Assembly: GCA_036399175.1 (NCBI GenBank)
Contig: DASWNP010000015.1
Location: forward strand, 1 to 64,000
Direction: 5' to 3'
DNA from: DASWNP01 sp036399175
Lineage (GTDB): Bacteria; Acidobacteriota; Blastocatellia; Pyrinomonadales; Pyrinomonadaceae
Length of the DNA: 64,000 nucleotides
The position numbers were made by a program, and so were the translations under genes. Below are positions 34,545 to 44,233 of this stretch, piece by piece. Below the pieces are notes generated by a model, which was given only the letters and a program-made list of their open reading frames with translations, was not told the origin of the DNA and searched no databases. Every line of letters begins with the position of its first letter. The first letter of the stretch is position 1.

Positions 34545-35897
34545 ATGAAGATGGATTTGTACAGTCGCGCTGGCATTGAGGATGTGGCTGAGTTCTACCG
34601 CACGAAATTCGTGTCGGATGAGGTGCTCGACGCGCGTTATTTCTCGGCGCTCGACCGCTTCGACATGCGCTTCGCGCGGACGATGTGGGTTTACGATAAC
34701 GTGCGCGCGGGCTCCAGAGTGCTCGACCTCGGCTGCGGAGCAGGAATGCTGGCGCTCCTGAAACGCAAGGGCGTCGTGCTCACGGGCGTCGATTTATCGG
34801 CCGAGTGCGCGCTGGCGGCGCGGCGCAACGGCTACGACGAAACGTGCCGTGCTGCCCTCACACATCTCCCCTTCGCCGATGCCTCTTTCGATTACGTCGT
34901 CAGTCTCGACGTGATAGGGCACATCGGTTTTGAAGAGAAGGATGCGGTGCTCGGCGAAATTCGTCGGGTGCTGCGGCGGGGCGGCGTGACGATGCACGGC
35001 ATCGAGTGTACCGACCGCACGGCGCAGAAGAGTTACGAAGAGATGAGCCCGCAGGAGCTGCGCCGCTTCATCGAGATTGACGGCCACGTCGGACTCGAAG
35101 AAGAGGAAGAGCACGCGGCGCGCTTTCAAAGCTTCTTCCCGCACGTCGCATGGGAGCCGCGCTATGCGCTCTGTCTCAGCTCCGAGGAGTTTCTCAAACA
35201 GGCCGACAGGTACGGCCTTCCGTTTGAGAAGGATTTTCTCGACTACCTGCGCGGCCTCTCCTTCAAAGAGCGACGCGCCTTCGACATGGCGATGGGCTAC
35301 GTCTTCGCCAAAATCTCCGACCTCCACATCCGCCTGCCCAAAAGCGGCCTCTACGTTCTGCTCAAAGCCTCCGACTCGCCGCTCGGCTCTTTCTACAACG
35401 AGCACCGCGACCGAAGCGCGCTGCTCAACCCTGCGCCGGTCTCAACGGATGCGACTCAAACTTTGACCTGCCTTGACCGCAATCCCCGCGCGAAGTTCGA
35501 CGAAGGCTGGTACGAGCCGAATCTGCTGCCGCCCGTCGCGCGCTGGATGGACAGGCGCGCGCGCATCCTCTTCGACGCGCCCACGCTCTCCGCCCTTCGC
35601 CTCGACCTGACGACACACATGCCCGACCTCAGCGCCGAACGCCCCCTCGGCATCGAGCTTTTACTCAACGGCGCGCGCCTCGCCGCCTTCTCCCTCTTTC
35701 GCTACGGCTGGCTGGAATTGGAGATTAAGCTGACCGAGGTTTTGCAAGGCGCGACGAACGGCGGCGACGAAGACGCTCCCGCCTTCGAGCTTGAGATACG
35801 CGCCGAACGCACGTGGCAGCCCCGACCCGGAAACGACGAAGGACGCGACGACCGAGAGCTTTCCATCGCCGTCTGCAACATCGAAATTTATGGCTGA
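34545..35897 (+). CDS. SAM-dependent methyltransferase with C-terminal accessory domain
   Basis: This 450-residue protein has a class I methyltransferase domain near the N-terminus: motif I VLDLGCGAGMLALL, the acidic end of motif II in VVLTGVDLSAECALAARRN, and DYVVSLDVIGHIG. The second half (about residues 300-450) is beta-rich with no motif I recognise. It probably methylates a sugar of the exported glycan or caps its end. It has no clear ribosome site because element N abuts it; ATG 34545 or 34551 are both possible. Neighbours are the Wzt-like ATPase, the coiled-coil protein and a GT4 enzyme. Confidence 0.82.
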   Translation: MKMDLYSRAGIEDVAEFYRTKFVSDEVLDARYFSALDRFDMRFARTMWVYDNVRAGSRVLDLGCGAGMLALLKRKGVVLTGVDLSAECALAARRNGYDETCRAALTHLPFADASFDYVVSLDVIGHIGFEEKDAVLGEIRRVLRRGGVTMHGIECTDRTAQKSYEEMSPQELRRFIEIDGHVGLEEEEEHAARFQSFFPHVAWEPRYALCLSSEEFLKQADRYGLPFEKDFLDYLRGLSFKERRAFDMAMGYVFAKISDLHIRLPKSGLYVLLKASDSPLGSFYNEHRDRSALLNPAPVSTDATQTLTCLDRNPRAKFDEGWYEPNLLPPVARWMDRRARILFDAPTLSALRLDLTTHMPDLSAERPLGIELLLNGARLAAFSLFRYGWLELEIKLTEVLQGATNGGDEDAPAFELEIRAERTWQPRPGNDEGRDDRELSIAVCNIEIYG

Positions 35898-35904
35898 AGA
35901 AGAA

Positions 35905-36025
35905 GCTGTCAGCAATCAGCCGGTCAGCCGCTCAGCCAAACCGCAAAGTTGTCGATGGAAGGTTTCAAGCGAGTGCTTCATTCAACTGTTCGGCTGATAG
36001 CTGAACGATGAACGCTGATTGCTCC
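35905..36025. repeat. Heptamer palindrome element, AATCAGC/GTCAGCC family (element O)
   Basis: Left units GTCAGCA, ATCAGCC, GGTCAGCC and CTCAGCC (35908-35937) pair with GGCTGAT, AGCTGAA and GCTGATT units on the right (35992-36023). The right arm ends at the glycosyltransferase ATG (36028), which has no ribosome site of its own. Confidence 0.75.
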
Positions 36026-36027
36026 TC

Positions 36028-37080
36028 ATGATTCGCAACGTACTCATCTGCACGGCGCAAGTTCCCTTCACGACGGGCGGGGCGGAGGCGCACGTCGAAG
36101 GGTTGCGGCGTGCGCTCGTCGAGAGCGGCTACAACGCCGAGGTGGTGGCGCTGCCTTTCAAGTGGTATCCGCCCGAAGAGATTCTGCGCGGGGCGCTCGC
36201 GTGGCGCATGCTCGACTTGAGCGAGTCGAACGGCAAGCCCATAGATTTGGTCATCGCGATGAGGTTTCCCGCCTACATCGCCGAGCACGCGCGCAAAGTG
36301 CTCTGGGTGATACACCAGCACCGCTCGGCCTATAACCTCTGGGGCACGCCCTTCGACGACCTTTCCACCTACCCGGAAGGCGCGCGCGTCCGTGAGCTGA
36401 TACACGCCTGGGACAATCAGTTCATCCCGCAGGCGAAGCGGGTCTTCGCCAACTCGAAGACCGTCGCCGAGCGCCTGCTCCGCTACAATCGCATCGAGAG
36501 CGAGCCGCTTTATCACCCGCCGCCGCGCGCCGGAGAGCTTCGCTCCGCCGACTACGGCGACTACGTTTTTTATCCGAGCCGCCTTGAGCCGCAGAAGCGG
36601 CAGGAGCTTCTCATCGAGGCGATGCGCTACACCGAGACGCCCGTCAGAGCCGTCCTCGCCGGAGGCACGCGCGAGCGCGAGCGATACGAATCGTTAATCA
36701 GGCAGCACGGCGTCGGGGGGCGGGTCGCGCTGCGCGGCTTCGTCGCAGAGTCCGAGATGATAGACCTCTACGCGGGCGCGCTCGCCGTCTGCTATCTGCC
36801 CTTCGACGAGGATTACGGCTACGTGACGTTGGAAGCGATGCTATCCGAGCGTCCCGTCGTCGTGCCGACCGATGGAGGCGGCGCGATGGAATTTATCGAA
36901 GACGGACGCGAAGGCTTCGTCGTCGAGCCCGACCCGCGCTCCATCGCCGAGCACCTCGACAACCTCTATCGAGACCGCGCGCTCGCCCGCCGCCTCGGCA
37001 CGCGCGGACGCGAAAAGCTTCGCGCCCTCAACCTCTCCTGGTCAAACGTCGTCGAGCGCATCATCGACGCTGCGCGTTGA
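36028..37080 (+). CDS. GT4-family glycosyltransferase
   Basis: This 350-residue GT-B enzyme transfers sugar from a nucleotide donor, probably on the cytoplasmic face. The N-terminal domain starts with VLICTAQVPFTTGGAEAHVEGL (GG loop). The C-terminal domain carries YVFYPSRLEPQKRQELLI and the donor-binding E-x7-E-like segment LPFDEDYGYVTLEAMLSERP. The start at 36028 is chosen because it gives the first beta strand directly; a TTG nine bases upstream is also in frame. The sugar cannot be told. The locus context places it in surface glycan synthesis. Confidence 0.9.
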   Translation: MIRNVLICTAQVPFTTGGAEAHVEGLRRALVESGYNAEVVALPFKWYPPEEILRGALAWRMLDLSESNGKPIDLVIAMRFPAYIAEHARKVLWVIHQHRSAYNLWGTPFDDLSTYPEGARVRELIHAWDNQFIPQAKRVFANSKTVAERLLRYNRIESEPLYHPPPRAGELRSADYGDYVFYPSRLEPQKRQELLIEAMRYTETPVRAVLAGGTRERERYESLIRQHGVGGRVALRGFVAESEMIDLYAGALAVCYLPFDEDYGYVTLEAMLSERPVVVPTDGGGAMEFIEDGREGFVVEPDPRSIAEHLDNLYRDRALARRLGTRGREKLRALNLSWSNVVERIIDAAR

Positions 37081-37165
37081 AGGCAAAGGGCAAAAGGTAA
37101 AAGGCAAAGGCGCAGAAGAATCGGCTTCGCCTTAACTTTTGCCTTTTGCCTTTTTACTTTTGCCT
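37081..37165. repeat. Heptamer palindrome element, AAAGGCA/AAAGGTA family (element P)
   Basis: The left arm (37081-37110) is a run of CAAAGGG, CAAAAGG, TAAAAGG and CAAAGG units. The right arm (37131-37163) is the complement. The core holds CAGAAGAATCGGCTTCGCC. It fills the convergent junction and encodes the stop and last residues (RQK) of the membrane protein that follows on the minus strand. Confidence 0.8.
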
Positions 37166-39787
37166 GTCTTTGTATTCGCCTGACTCCATGAAGGCTCGGC
37201 TCAGGCTGCGCTCGTCGCCGTTGCTTTCGAGCAGGCGGAGCCAGAAGTTGAAGCCGTCGAGGTTTTTGTCCGGCGGGTCGTCGGGCGCGCGCCGCAGGTA
37301 GCCGTAGTAGTGTGCGAGGACGAAGGCCGCGTTGTACTCGCGGCGGCGCAAGGCGCGGTCTTCGGCCACGCGCCGCAGCCCCGAGGCGTACGACTCCGCG
37401 CCGCGCTCGATGCCTGCAACGAGCGACAGACGCTCGTCCGCCTTCGGTTCGAGCTTCGCGTTGGCGTAGAGCGCATCGACGACTTGACCGGCGCTCTTGC
37501 CTTCGTGAGCGGTCTTGAACTGCGCGCCCTCGACCAGAGCATCAATGAACGCGCGCTTGTTCTCTTCGAGCCTTTCTTCCCAACCCGTCGCGCCGACATA
37601 GACGCCGCGCCCAAGCGCCTCCATGCCGGAGATGAACTCTTCGCAGCTCGGCCAGCGCCCGTAGGCGACCAGGTAGAAACGGTAGAGGGCGAAGCCTGCG
37701 CGCGGGAACTCGACGAGCAACTGGTACGGGTCTTTTCGCACGCGCGCGGCGAACTCTCGCGGCGGATACGTGTCGGGCGCGCGCGACGCGGCATCGGCAT
37801 CTGTCTTCGCGTCGCCGTCTGAATGCGCGACGCGCGTCCTCACGTCGTAGATGGTGGCGGCGGGGTTTTGGAAGACTGCTGGAAAGTGTCGCGCGAAAAA
37901 TCGCTCGTCGGCTTTGAGGTCTCTCCTCTCACGCTCGCCGAGATAAACGTATTCGATGCGGTAATAGCGAAGCAGCTCAAGCGCGTCGTCCGCACCGGTG
38001 TAGATTCGACGCACGTCCGCCTCGCGCTCCTGGTGTGGGTAACCGTGATGCCAAAGGAACTCTCCGCGCAGGAGCAGGCGACCGGCGAGCGCCGATGCGG
38101 GCTGCTGAAAGTCCGGGGCAGAGAGGAAGAGCGCGCGGGGCGCTGTGTGCGCGCGGACGAACTCGGCGGCGATGAGCGCGTCTTTGCTGATGAAGAGCTG
38201 GTGGCTCGACGCCTCGTGCCGCAGCGCGAGCATGCCGGAGGCCGTCGAGGCAAGGGCGAGCAGCGCGACGCAGACGACCGAGAGCAGACGCCAGCGTCGC
38301 GCGTCAGCCAGACGCACAAGCCAGCCTGCGACGAGCACGCAGGTCGCCGCATACCAGTAATACATCAACTTGATGTTGTCGTAGTCGTTCGGCGAAACGA
38401 CGACGAGCAGGATGAAGACGAGCAGCAGGACGAAGGCCGCGTGGAATCTGCGCCAGGGGCGAGGCGTCGCCCACCATGCAGGCAACGCAAGGAGCGCCAC
38501 CACGCCGACGTTCGACACCCAGTAGAGCGGCCACCACCACCCGGCGGCGTGGCCGCGCCAGCCCGGCTGAAGTCGCACGAAGCCCGACGCCGCCGCGTGC
38601 CCCAACACACTCACGAGGCTCGGCAGCGCCAGCAGGACTGCGGGCAACCAGAAGGCGAGCCAGGCTTTTCGCGGGCGCAGGCAGAAGAGGAAGCCACTCA
38701 CCAGCCCGACTGCCGCGTAGGAATGCATGTGAAAGAGAGGGAGCGCACCCGCCAGACAGCCCGCCGCGAGTAGCGGCCTTGAGCACGACCAGCCGCGCTC
38801 TGCGTCGCTCCCTTCGCCCTCCGACCAGCGCGCCCATGCGGCGGCGAACAGCGTGAAAATCATCAGCGCGGCAGGCAGGCCGAAGAGGCTCGTGCGTTGC
38901 GGCAGCAGCGTGTCGGCGACGATGTTCGTCCAGTGTATCTGCCGCTCCGGCAGGTTGGCGTAGTTAGCGGGCGGATGCCAGACGAGTTCGAGCAGGCCGC
39001 GCCCGCTCGCGCTCCAGTCGGCGAAGAAATAGAGAAAACCGAAGCCGCCGTTGAGAAGAAAGAGCGTGACAGCAAGCGCCCCTGCAACCTGTGAGTGAAT
39101 GCCCCGCGCGGTCGCTCCGTCGCCGCTTTCCGCATGGAAGTATCCGATGCGACGCGCGAACGCGTATAGAAGACCCGCGACGGCGAGCGAAAGCGCGACG
39201 CCGGTCGAGACGAGCGCGACGCGCAAAGACATGCCGAGCGAGACGAGTACAGCAGTTAAAAAGTCCGGCAGGAACGGGTAATGAAGCGGCGCGGGCGGGA
39301 AGGCAGGATGCACGGGCGGGAAATTCTGCCCGTAGAGGAAAGAGCTTGTCAGCGCGAGGTGGAAGCCGAGGTCGTACCAGGTGCTCCCGCCCGAATAGAC
39401 GCCCCCCTCGCCCGGCATGAGCATCCGCGTCCAGAACAATCTCAGGCAGACGGGCGCAAACAGCGCGAGTACGACGAGAAGCCCCGCGTACTCCGCCCGC
39501 CACAAACTGCGCGCTCTCACCTCGCCCCGCCACACGCGCCTGAGCGTCGGCAGCCACAACAGAGCCGACCCCGCCCACATCCCGCCGTTCAAAACGTGCA
39601 GAGGCGCGCTCGACAGCCGACCCGCCCCGCGCGCCCAGAGATACGCGCACAGCGTCGAGAGCATCCAGCCCGCGACGAGTCCCCACAAAGCCTGCTCCGC
39701 ATGGCTCAGCCAACGCCTCAACACGAGCCGGACTAACCCGACCCCCAGCATCGCAGCCCCCATCAAGAAAAGCAGCGCCATCAACAT
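37154..39787 (-). CDS. GT-C-like membrane protein with C-terminal DUF4214 domain
   Basis: This 877-residue protein has about 13 membrane helices up to about residue 520, with a large periplasmic loop that includes PGEGGVYSGGSTWYDLGFHL, a pattern seen in GT-C membrane glycosyltransferases using polyprenyl-phosphate sugars. A soluble region follows, and the last about 200 residues form a DUF4214 domain ending in NLDGFNFWLRLLESNGDE and SGEYKDRQK. DUF4214 is usually found in secreted or surface proteins, so the joining to a membrane enzyme is odd. A related layout recurs at 44234-46915. The final RQK come from heptamer element P. The sugar and acceptor are unknown. Confidence 0.78.
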   Translation of the reverse strand: MLMALLFLMGAAMLGVGLVRLVLRRWLSHAEQALWGLVAGWMLSTLCAYLWARGAGRLSSAPLHVLNGGMWAGSALLWLPTLRRVWRGEVRARSLWRAEYAGLLVVLALFAPVCLRLFWTRMLMPGEGGVYSGGSTWYDLGFHLALTSSFLYGQNFPPVHPAFPPAPLHYPFLPDFLTAVLVSLGMSLRVALVSTGVALSLAVAGLLYAFARRIGYFHAESGDGATARGIHSQVAGALAVTLFLLNGGFGFLYFFADWSASGRGLLELVWHPPANYANLPERQIHWTNIVADTLLPQRTSLFGLPAALMIFTLFAAAWARWSEGEGSDAERGWSCSRPLLAAGCLAGALPLFHMHSYAAVGLVSGFLFCLRPRKAWLAFWLPAVLLALPSLVSVLGHAAASGFVRLQPGWRGHAAGWWWPLYWVSNVGVVALLALPAWWATPRPWRRFHAAFVLLLVFILLVVVSPNDYDNIKLMYYWYAATCVLVAGWLVRLADARRWRLLSVVCVALLALASTASGMLALRHEASSHQLFISKDALIAAEFVRAHTAPRALFLSAPDFQQPASALAGRLLLRGEFLWHHGYPHQEREADVRRIYTGADDALELLRYYRIEYVYLGERERRDLKADERFFARHFPAVFQNPAATIYDVRTRVAHSDGDAKTDADAASRAPDTYPPREFAARVRKDPYQLLVEFPRAGFALYRFYLVAYGRWPSCEEFISGMEALGRGVYVGATGWEERLEENKRAFIDALVEGAQFKTAHEGKSAGQVVDALYANAKLEPKADERLSLVAGIERGAESYASGLRRVAEDRALRRREYNAAFVLAHYYGYLRRAPDDPPDKNLDGFNFWLRLLESNGDERSLSRAFMESGEYKDRQK

Positions 39788-39917
39788 GCGTCGGGATTCG
39801 TCCGGCCAGAAAGAGAAGAGGGATGGACTAACAGGGCTTCAGGATTGCGCCCGCGCGTCTTAGACATGAACGATTAACGCATTCCGATTTATTTCGATGA
39901 AATCAAAGCTGCTGAAT

Positions 39918-40214
39918 TTATCCGCGATACTTTCCAGATTTGACGTTAACTAAAGATGCTAACTCGGAGTTTCGGATGTTGCCTGTAGAAACCAATAGCA
40001 GTTTGGATGGTCTTCGATACAAAAGGAAAGAGTTCACGAAATCAGCATCTTTGGTAACAACAATATATCCTTCATGGAGGGAAAGCTCGTTGATGACCGA
40101 GTCCGGCGTGCGATTGCCAAGCGGCAAATCAAGTGTGTGAATCGCCTCGTGCCCTGCCTTGCGGAACTGAGAAATCAGGTGACGCGGGAGTTGGGCATCG
40201 ACAAGGAATCTCAT
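39918..40214 (-). CDS. DUF5615 PIN-like toxin
   Basis: This 98-residue protein has the Mut7-C/PIN-like pattern of DUF5615: MRFLVDAQLPRHLISQFRKAG with a first acidic residue, and GYIVVTKDADFVNSF with an acidic pair. PIN-like toxins cut RNA. It overlaps the DUF433 antitoxin gene by four bases (ATGA), the usual order for this pair. The 130-base gap to the membrane protein gene at 39787 shows nothing recognisable. Confidence 0.85.
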   Translation of the reverse strand: MRFLVDAQLPRHLISQFRKAGHEAIHTLDLPLGNRTPDSVINELSLHEGYIVVTKDADFVNSFLLYRRPSKLLLVSTGNIRNSELASLVNVKSGKYRG

Positions 40215-40444
40215 GGCTGAAGCACTGGCTCAAGGCGCTTGACTTGGGTGAGTCGGGCGGCGAAGGAAAGAGCCGCCAGAATATCCTCACGCTCAAGGTC
40301 TTCATAATCGGCGAGGATTTCTTCAGTCGTCATTCCCGAACTGAGCAACTCAAGAATCATTTCAACCGGGTAACGCAACCCGCGAATACAGGGCTTGCCA
40401 TGACAGACATTCGGGTCAGTGGTGATTCGCTCGGCGGGATTCAT
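40211..40444 (-). CDS. DUF433 antitoxin
   Basis: This 77-residue protein has the family hallmark ITTDPNVCHGKPCIRGLRYP and a following helix-turn-helix (ILELLSSGMTTEEILADY). It would neutralise the DUF5615 toxin and repress its own operon. The ATG at 40444 is supported by GGAGG upstream. The pair stands alone between two divergent membrane enzyme genes. Confidence 0.88.
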   Translation of the reverse strand: MNPAERITTDPNVCHGKPCIRGLRYPVEMILELLSSGMTTEEILADYEDLEREDILAALSFAARLTQVKRLEPVLQP

Positions 40445-40606
40445 AAATTGCCTCCGGCCAAAATCATAGCATAGGTGTAGTGCCTTCAATGCGCTCCAAA
40501 GCTTGCAAGCGCCTCGGGCGTATTACACGAGACCTTTCTTTTTTCCGAACATGAGGCATACTAGGCGGCGATTTTGGGGCGGCCTTTCTTCTATTCTTTA
40601 AGCTTG

Positions 40607-42379
40607 ATGCAGCGAGCGGGGACAGTCTATGACGGCGAGGGCGGCGGCGCTTTGAGGCGCGCGTTGGGCGGGCTGCGCGCGTGGGCGTTGAGTCGGCGCG
40701 CGGAGCTTTTGTGCGGGGCGCTGCTGTTGTTGATGGGTGCGAATCTGTTGAGCACGCTCGCGCGCAAGAGCGTGACGATTGACGAGGTGGGCGAGATTGC
40801 TGCCGGGTATTACCATCTGGTCGATGGCAGCTTCGACATTACGAGCGAGCATCCGCCTTTGCCGAGGATGCTCGCGGCGCTGCCGATGCTGCCGATGCAG
40901 CCGGAGAAGCCGTCTATCGAGACGGTGGGCGGCGAGAGCTTCGCAAGGCGCTCGCTCGTCATCGCAAAGATTTTCTGGAAGGCCAACGAGGCGCGCTTCG
41001 TCGCGTTGACCTTCTGGGCGCGCGTGCCGACGATTCTCCTGACGCTCGCTTTGGGCGCGCTCGTCTTCGTTTACACGCGGCACCTGTTCAACTCGCGCGC
41101 TGCGTTGCTGGCCGTCGCGCTCTACAGCTTCGAGCCGACGGTGCTGGCACACGGTCGCGTCATCAAAGACATCTACACGGCCTTCGCTTACCTGCTCTTT
41201 TTCATGGCGCTTCACTTCTACGCGGCTCGACCGACGCTCCGGCGCGCGCTCGTGCTCGGGCTGGCGACGGCTCTCGCGCCGCTCGTGAAGTTTTCGATGC
41301 TGGTGGTCGTTCCCGTATTACTGTTGGCGGGCGTCGTCCTCGTCGTCGTCGCGCCGAGGCGCGGGCAGTCGCGCGGGAGGACTGCGTGGCATCTGGGCGC
41401 GGCGCTCGTGGCGACGTGGCTTCTGGTGAATGCGACTTACTACTTTCAATACGCGCCGCTCTCGCAGGCCGACGCCGTGTGGGCTGTGCGCTACGTGCGT
41501 TCGCCCTACATCGCGCTGATACGGCACGTCGCGGTTACGTTGAAGCTTCTGCCGACCTATTTCATCTTCGGCATCTTCGGCACGCTGGCGCACAACGCGA
41601 TGGGGCATCAATCGTTTCTGCTCGGCATGTACAGTCGTCACGGCTGGTGGTACTACTTCCCCGTCGCCTTCGCTCTGAAGACGACGCTTCCGTTCCTGCT
41701 GCTGAGCATCTGCTCGCTCGCGTGGGCGACGCGCGAGGCGCTGAAAAAGCGCGAGAAGAAGTTTCTGATACTGCTCGCGCCGGTTGTGCTCTACGTGGGG
41801 ATGGCCTTGAGCGCCAATCTCAATCTCGGCGTCAGGCACCTTCTGCCAATCTTTCCCTTCCTCTTCATCCTGGGCGGCGCGCTGCTCGAACGCGTGCTGC
41901 GAGTCGGTCAAGGTCTGCGTCGTCGCTGCTCGAAGGTCGTCGTTCTGCTCCTGGTCGGCGCGATGGCGTTTGAAGCGTTTCGCGTCTATCCTCATTACAT
42001 CCCATACATGAACCAGCTCACGTGGGGGCGACCCGGCTGGCACTACCTTTCGGATTCAAACGTCGAGTGGGGCGACGACGCGCCGGAGCTTGCAGAGTAT
42101 CTTCTGGCGCGCGGCGAGCGTGAAGTCCGCGCGGCTTTTCTCGGGGGCGAGAGCACGCTCGCGCGCTACGGCGTGAAGTATTACAACCTGTTCAGGCCGC
42201 TCGGCGAAGAGCTGCCCGAGACGCGTTATACGGCCATCGGCGCGAGCCTCCTGAACGGCTCGACGGTCTATGCCATCGGCGGCAAAGGCGGCAAAGATTT
42301 CTTCGCCGCCTACAGAGAGCGCGAGCCCGAAGCTGTCTTCGGCGGCGGAAGCATCTATCTCTACAGGGAGAGGGATTGA
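40607..42379 (+). CDS. GT39-family (PMT-like) membrane glycosyltransferase, copy 1
   Basis: This 590-residue protein has about 11 helices and a first periplasmic loop with the acidic motif TIDEVGEIAAGYYHL, as in ArnT/PMT GT-C enzymes that use polyprenyl-phosphate sugars. The central loop has GHQSFLLGMYSRHGWWYYFP, and the C-terminal domain has SDSNVEWGDDAPELA. It is a close paralogue of the gene at 58466-60265, with matching blocks along the whole length. ATG 40607 is chosen; the frame is open 33 bases further upstream. The downstream gene starts 22 bases after its stop. Confidence 0.85.
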   Translation: MQRAGTVYDGEGGGALRRALGGLRAWALSRRAELLCGALLLLMGANLLSTLARKSVTIDEVGEIAAGYYHLVDGSFDITSEHPPLPRMLAALPMLPMQPEKPSIETVGGESFARRSLVIAKIFWKANEARFVALTFWARVPTILLTLALGALVFVYTRHLFNSRAALLAVALYSFEPTVLAHGRVIKDIYTAFAYLLFFMALHFYAARPTLRRALVLGLATALAPLVKFSMLVVVPVLLLAGVVLVVVAPRRGQSRGRTAWHLGAALVATWLLVNATYYFQYAPLSQADAVWAVRYVRSPYIALIRHVAVTLKLLPTYFIFGIFGTLAHNAMGHQSFLLGMYSRHGWWYYFPVAFALKTTLPFLLLSICSLAWATREALKKREKKFLILLAPVVLYVGMALSANLNLGVRHLLPIFPFLFILGGALLERVLRVGQGLRRRCSKVVVLLLVGAMAFEAFRVYPHYIPYMNQLTWGRPGWHYLSDSNVEWGDDAPELAEYLLARGEREVRAAFLGGESTLARYGVKYYNLFRPLGEELPETRYTAIGASLLNGSTVYAIGGKGGKDFFAAYREREPEAVFGGGSIYLYRERD

Positions 42380-42400
42380 AAGAGGCTTGGGGGCGAAGGA

Positions 42401-43918
42401 TTGAAAGAGACGAGAGAGACGGGGGATTCGACACCGGAGGGGAAGCTCCTGCGAGGCCACCGTCTGCCGCTCGCGCTCGCGGCGACAGTAGCGCTCGCGC
42501 TCTTCATCTACCTGCGCGACGTGCCGGAGAATCCGCCCGGGTTCTTCGTCGATGAATCCTCCATCGCCTTCAACGCTCATTCCATCTCGCAGAGCGGCGC
42601 GGACGAGCACGGCGCGCGCTGGCCGCTCTACTTTAGAGCCTTCGGCGAATACAAGAGCCCCGTTTACATCTACCTTCTGGCCGCGCTCTTCAAATTGACG
42701 GGGCCGAGCATCACGGCGGCGCGGCTTTTGAGCGCCGTCTGCGGACTCTCGGCGGCGGCTCTGCTCGGCCTGCTCTCGTGGCGCATGACGCGCAGGCGGA
42801 TGCCCGTCTTCGTCGTGTTCGTCTCGGCGATGCTCACGCCCTGGCTCTTCGAGTTGAGCCGTCTGGTCTTCGAGGTGGCGCTCTTTCCGTCGGTGCTCGC
42901 GCTCTTTCTGCTCGCGGTGCACGCGGCGGCTGCGAAGGAAGAATGGTCTTGGCCGAGGGCGGCGACGCTCGGCGCGACGCTCGGCCTGCTCACCTACACC
43001 TACTCGGCTGGCAGGCTGCTTGCGCCGCTCTTCGCGTTGGGGCTCGCGCTCTTTATCACGCGCGGGCGTCTGCGCGGCGTCGTGCGCGCGTGGCTCGCCT
43101 ACGGCGCGACGCTCGTGCCGCTTCTCATCTTCAACAGCAAGTATCCGGGCGCGCTCGGCTCGCGCTTCACAGATGTCAGCTACGTGACGCCGGAGAGCAC
43201 CTGGGCGGGAATAGCCCTGCGTTTCGTCGGCAACTACCTCGGCAACTTCAACCCTCTGAGCTGGCTCGTCGCGGGCGACCCCGAGCCGCGACATCACCTG
43301 CCGGGCATGGGAAGCCTGCTCGCGCCGACTTTCATCCTCGCGGCGACGGGCTTCGCCCTCGTGCTCGTTCGCAAAAGGCGAGAGGCTTGGTGGCGCTTCG
43401 TCCTCTACGGCCTCGCCGTCTCAGCCGTGCCCGCCGCGCTGACGCTCGACCACTTCCACACGCTCAGGCTGGCTGCGCTCGTCGTCTTCCTCTGTGTGTT
43501 GATTGCTCCGGCAATCGAATGGCTGTGCGAGGCGGGCGCAGGGGCGAAGCTCAGGCGCGCGGCGCTGGCGGTGCTGGTCTTGCTGACGCTCGCGCAGGGC
43601 GCGCTCTTTCAGTGGCAGTTCTCGCGCGCCGCCGAGACGCGCTGGCACAACTTCGATACCTTCTATCCGGAGGTCTTCTCGAAGGCTGTCGAGCTACAGA
43701 ACCATCCCATCTACATCCTCGACAATCACGCCGCGCCCGGCTACATGCACGCCTACTGGTACGCGACTCTGCGCCGTGTGGACTTGAAGCAGTTCGTGCG
43801 CCTCGGCAAAGGCGAACAGCCGCCGCCGGGCGCGCTCGTCATCAGCACCGAGATGCCCTGCACGCGTTGCCGAATGATTCTTGAGCGCGGCTCGTTCAGG
43901 CTCTACATCGCCGATTGA
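42401..43918 (+). CDS. GT-C/PMT-like membrane glycosyltransferase
   Basis: This 505-residue protein has about 11 helices. Its first loop holds PPGFFVDESSIAFNAHSISQ, where the Asp-Glu pair matches the catalytic acidic motif of PMT_2 (GT39) enzymes. A short hydrophilic C-terminal region contains a CxxC-like pair (MPCTRCRM). The start is TTG after AAGGA; no better ATG exists close by. It lies 22 bases after the GT39 copy 1 stop, so the two are probably cotranscribed. The substrate is unknown. Confidence 0.78.
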   Translation: MKETRETGDSTPEGKLLRGHRLPLALAATVALALFIYLRDVPENPPGFFVDESSIAFNAHSISQSGADEHGARWPLYFRAFGEYKSPVYIYLLAALFKLTGPSITAARLLSAVCGLSAAALLGLLSWRMTRRRMPVFVVFVSAMLTPWLFELSRLVFEVALFPSVLALFLLAVHAAAAKEEWSWPRAATLGATLGLLTYTYSAGRLLAPLFALGLALFITRGRLRGVVRAWLAYGATLVPLLIFNSKYPGALGSRFTDVSYVTPESTWAGIALRFVGNYLGNFNPLSWLVAGDPEPRHHLPGMGSLLAPTFILAATGFALVLVRKRREAWWRFVLYGLAVSAVPAALTLDHFHTLRLAALVVFLCVLIAPAIEWLCEAGAGAKLRRAALAVLVLLTLAQGALFQWQFSRAAETRWHNFDTFYPEVFSKAVELQNHPIYILDNHAAPGYMHAYWYATLRRVDLKQFVRLGKGEQPPPGALVISTEMPCTRCRMILERGSFRLYIAD

Positions 43919-43941
43919 TGAAGGGCGTGCTATTTGAAGCG

Positions 43942-44208
43942 TCAGGTCGCGGCTTGAGAAGAGCGCCGGAGGAGTCGTTTGCAGAGGGCGACGGCGGCGA
44001 CGAGCGCCCATGTGCCTTCGAGGACGACGAAGGGTAGAAAGTTAATCAGGTAAGAAGAGTAGCAGGCGAGCGCGCCGCCGGTGAGGTTGAGAAGCATGTA
44101 GGGGTAACGGTCGGGGCGCATGAGCTTGAAGAGATTGAGAAAGAAAGCGAGCAGGAGCAGGCTGACTCCGGCTGAGCCGATGAGCGTGGCGTTCGTTTGC
44201 GACATCAT
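43942..44208 (-). CDS. Small three-helix membrane protein (CBU_0592-like)
   Basis: This 88-residue protein has two or three membrane helices (LIGSAGVSLLLLAFFLNLF, then LTGGALACYSSYLINFLPF and VVLEGTWALVAAVALC). The sequence around LEGTWALVA resembles a small family annotated as CBU_0592 family membrane protein. Its role is unknown. It ends 24 bases from the stop of the convergent PMT-like gene. Confidence 0.72.
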   Translation of the reverse strand: MMSQTNATLIGSAGVSLLLLAFFLNLFKLMRPDRYPYMLLNLTGGALACYSSYLINFLPFVVLEGTWALVAAVALCKRLLRRSSQAAT

Positions 44209-44233
44209 AACGATAAGCTGACTTCTGACTGGA

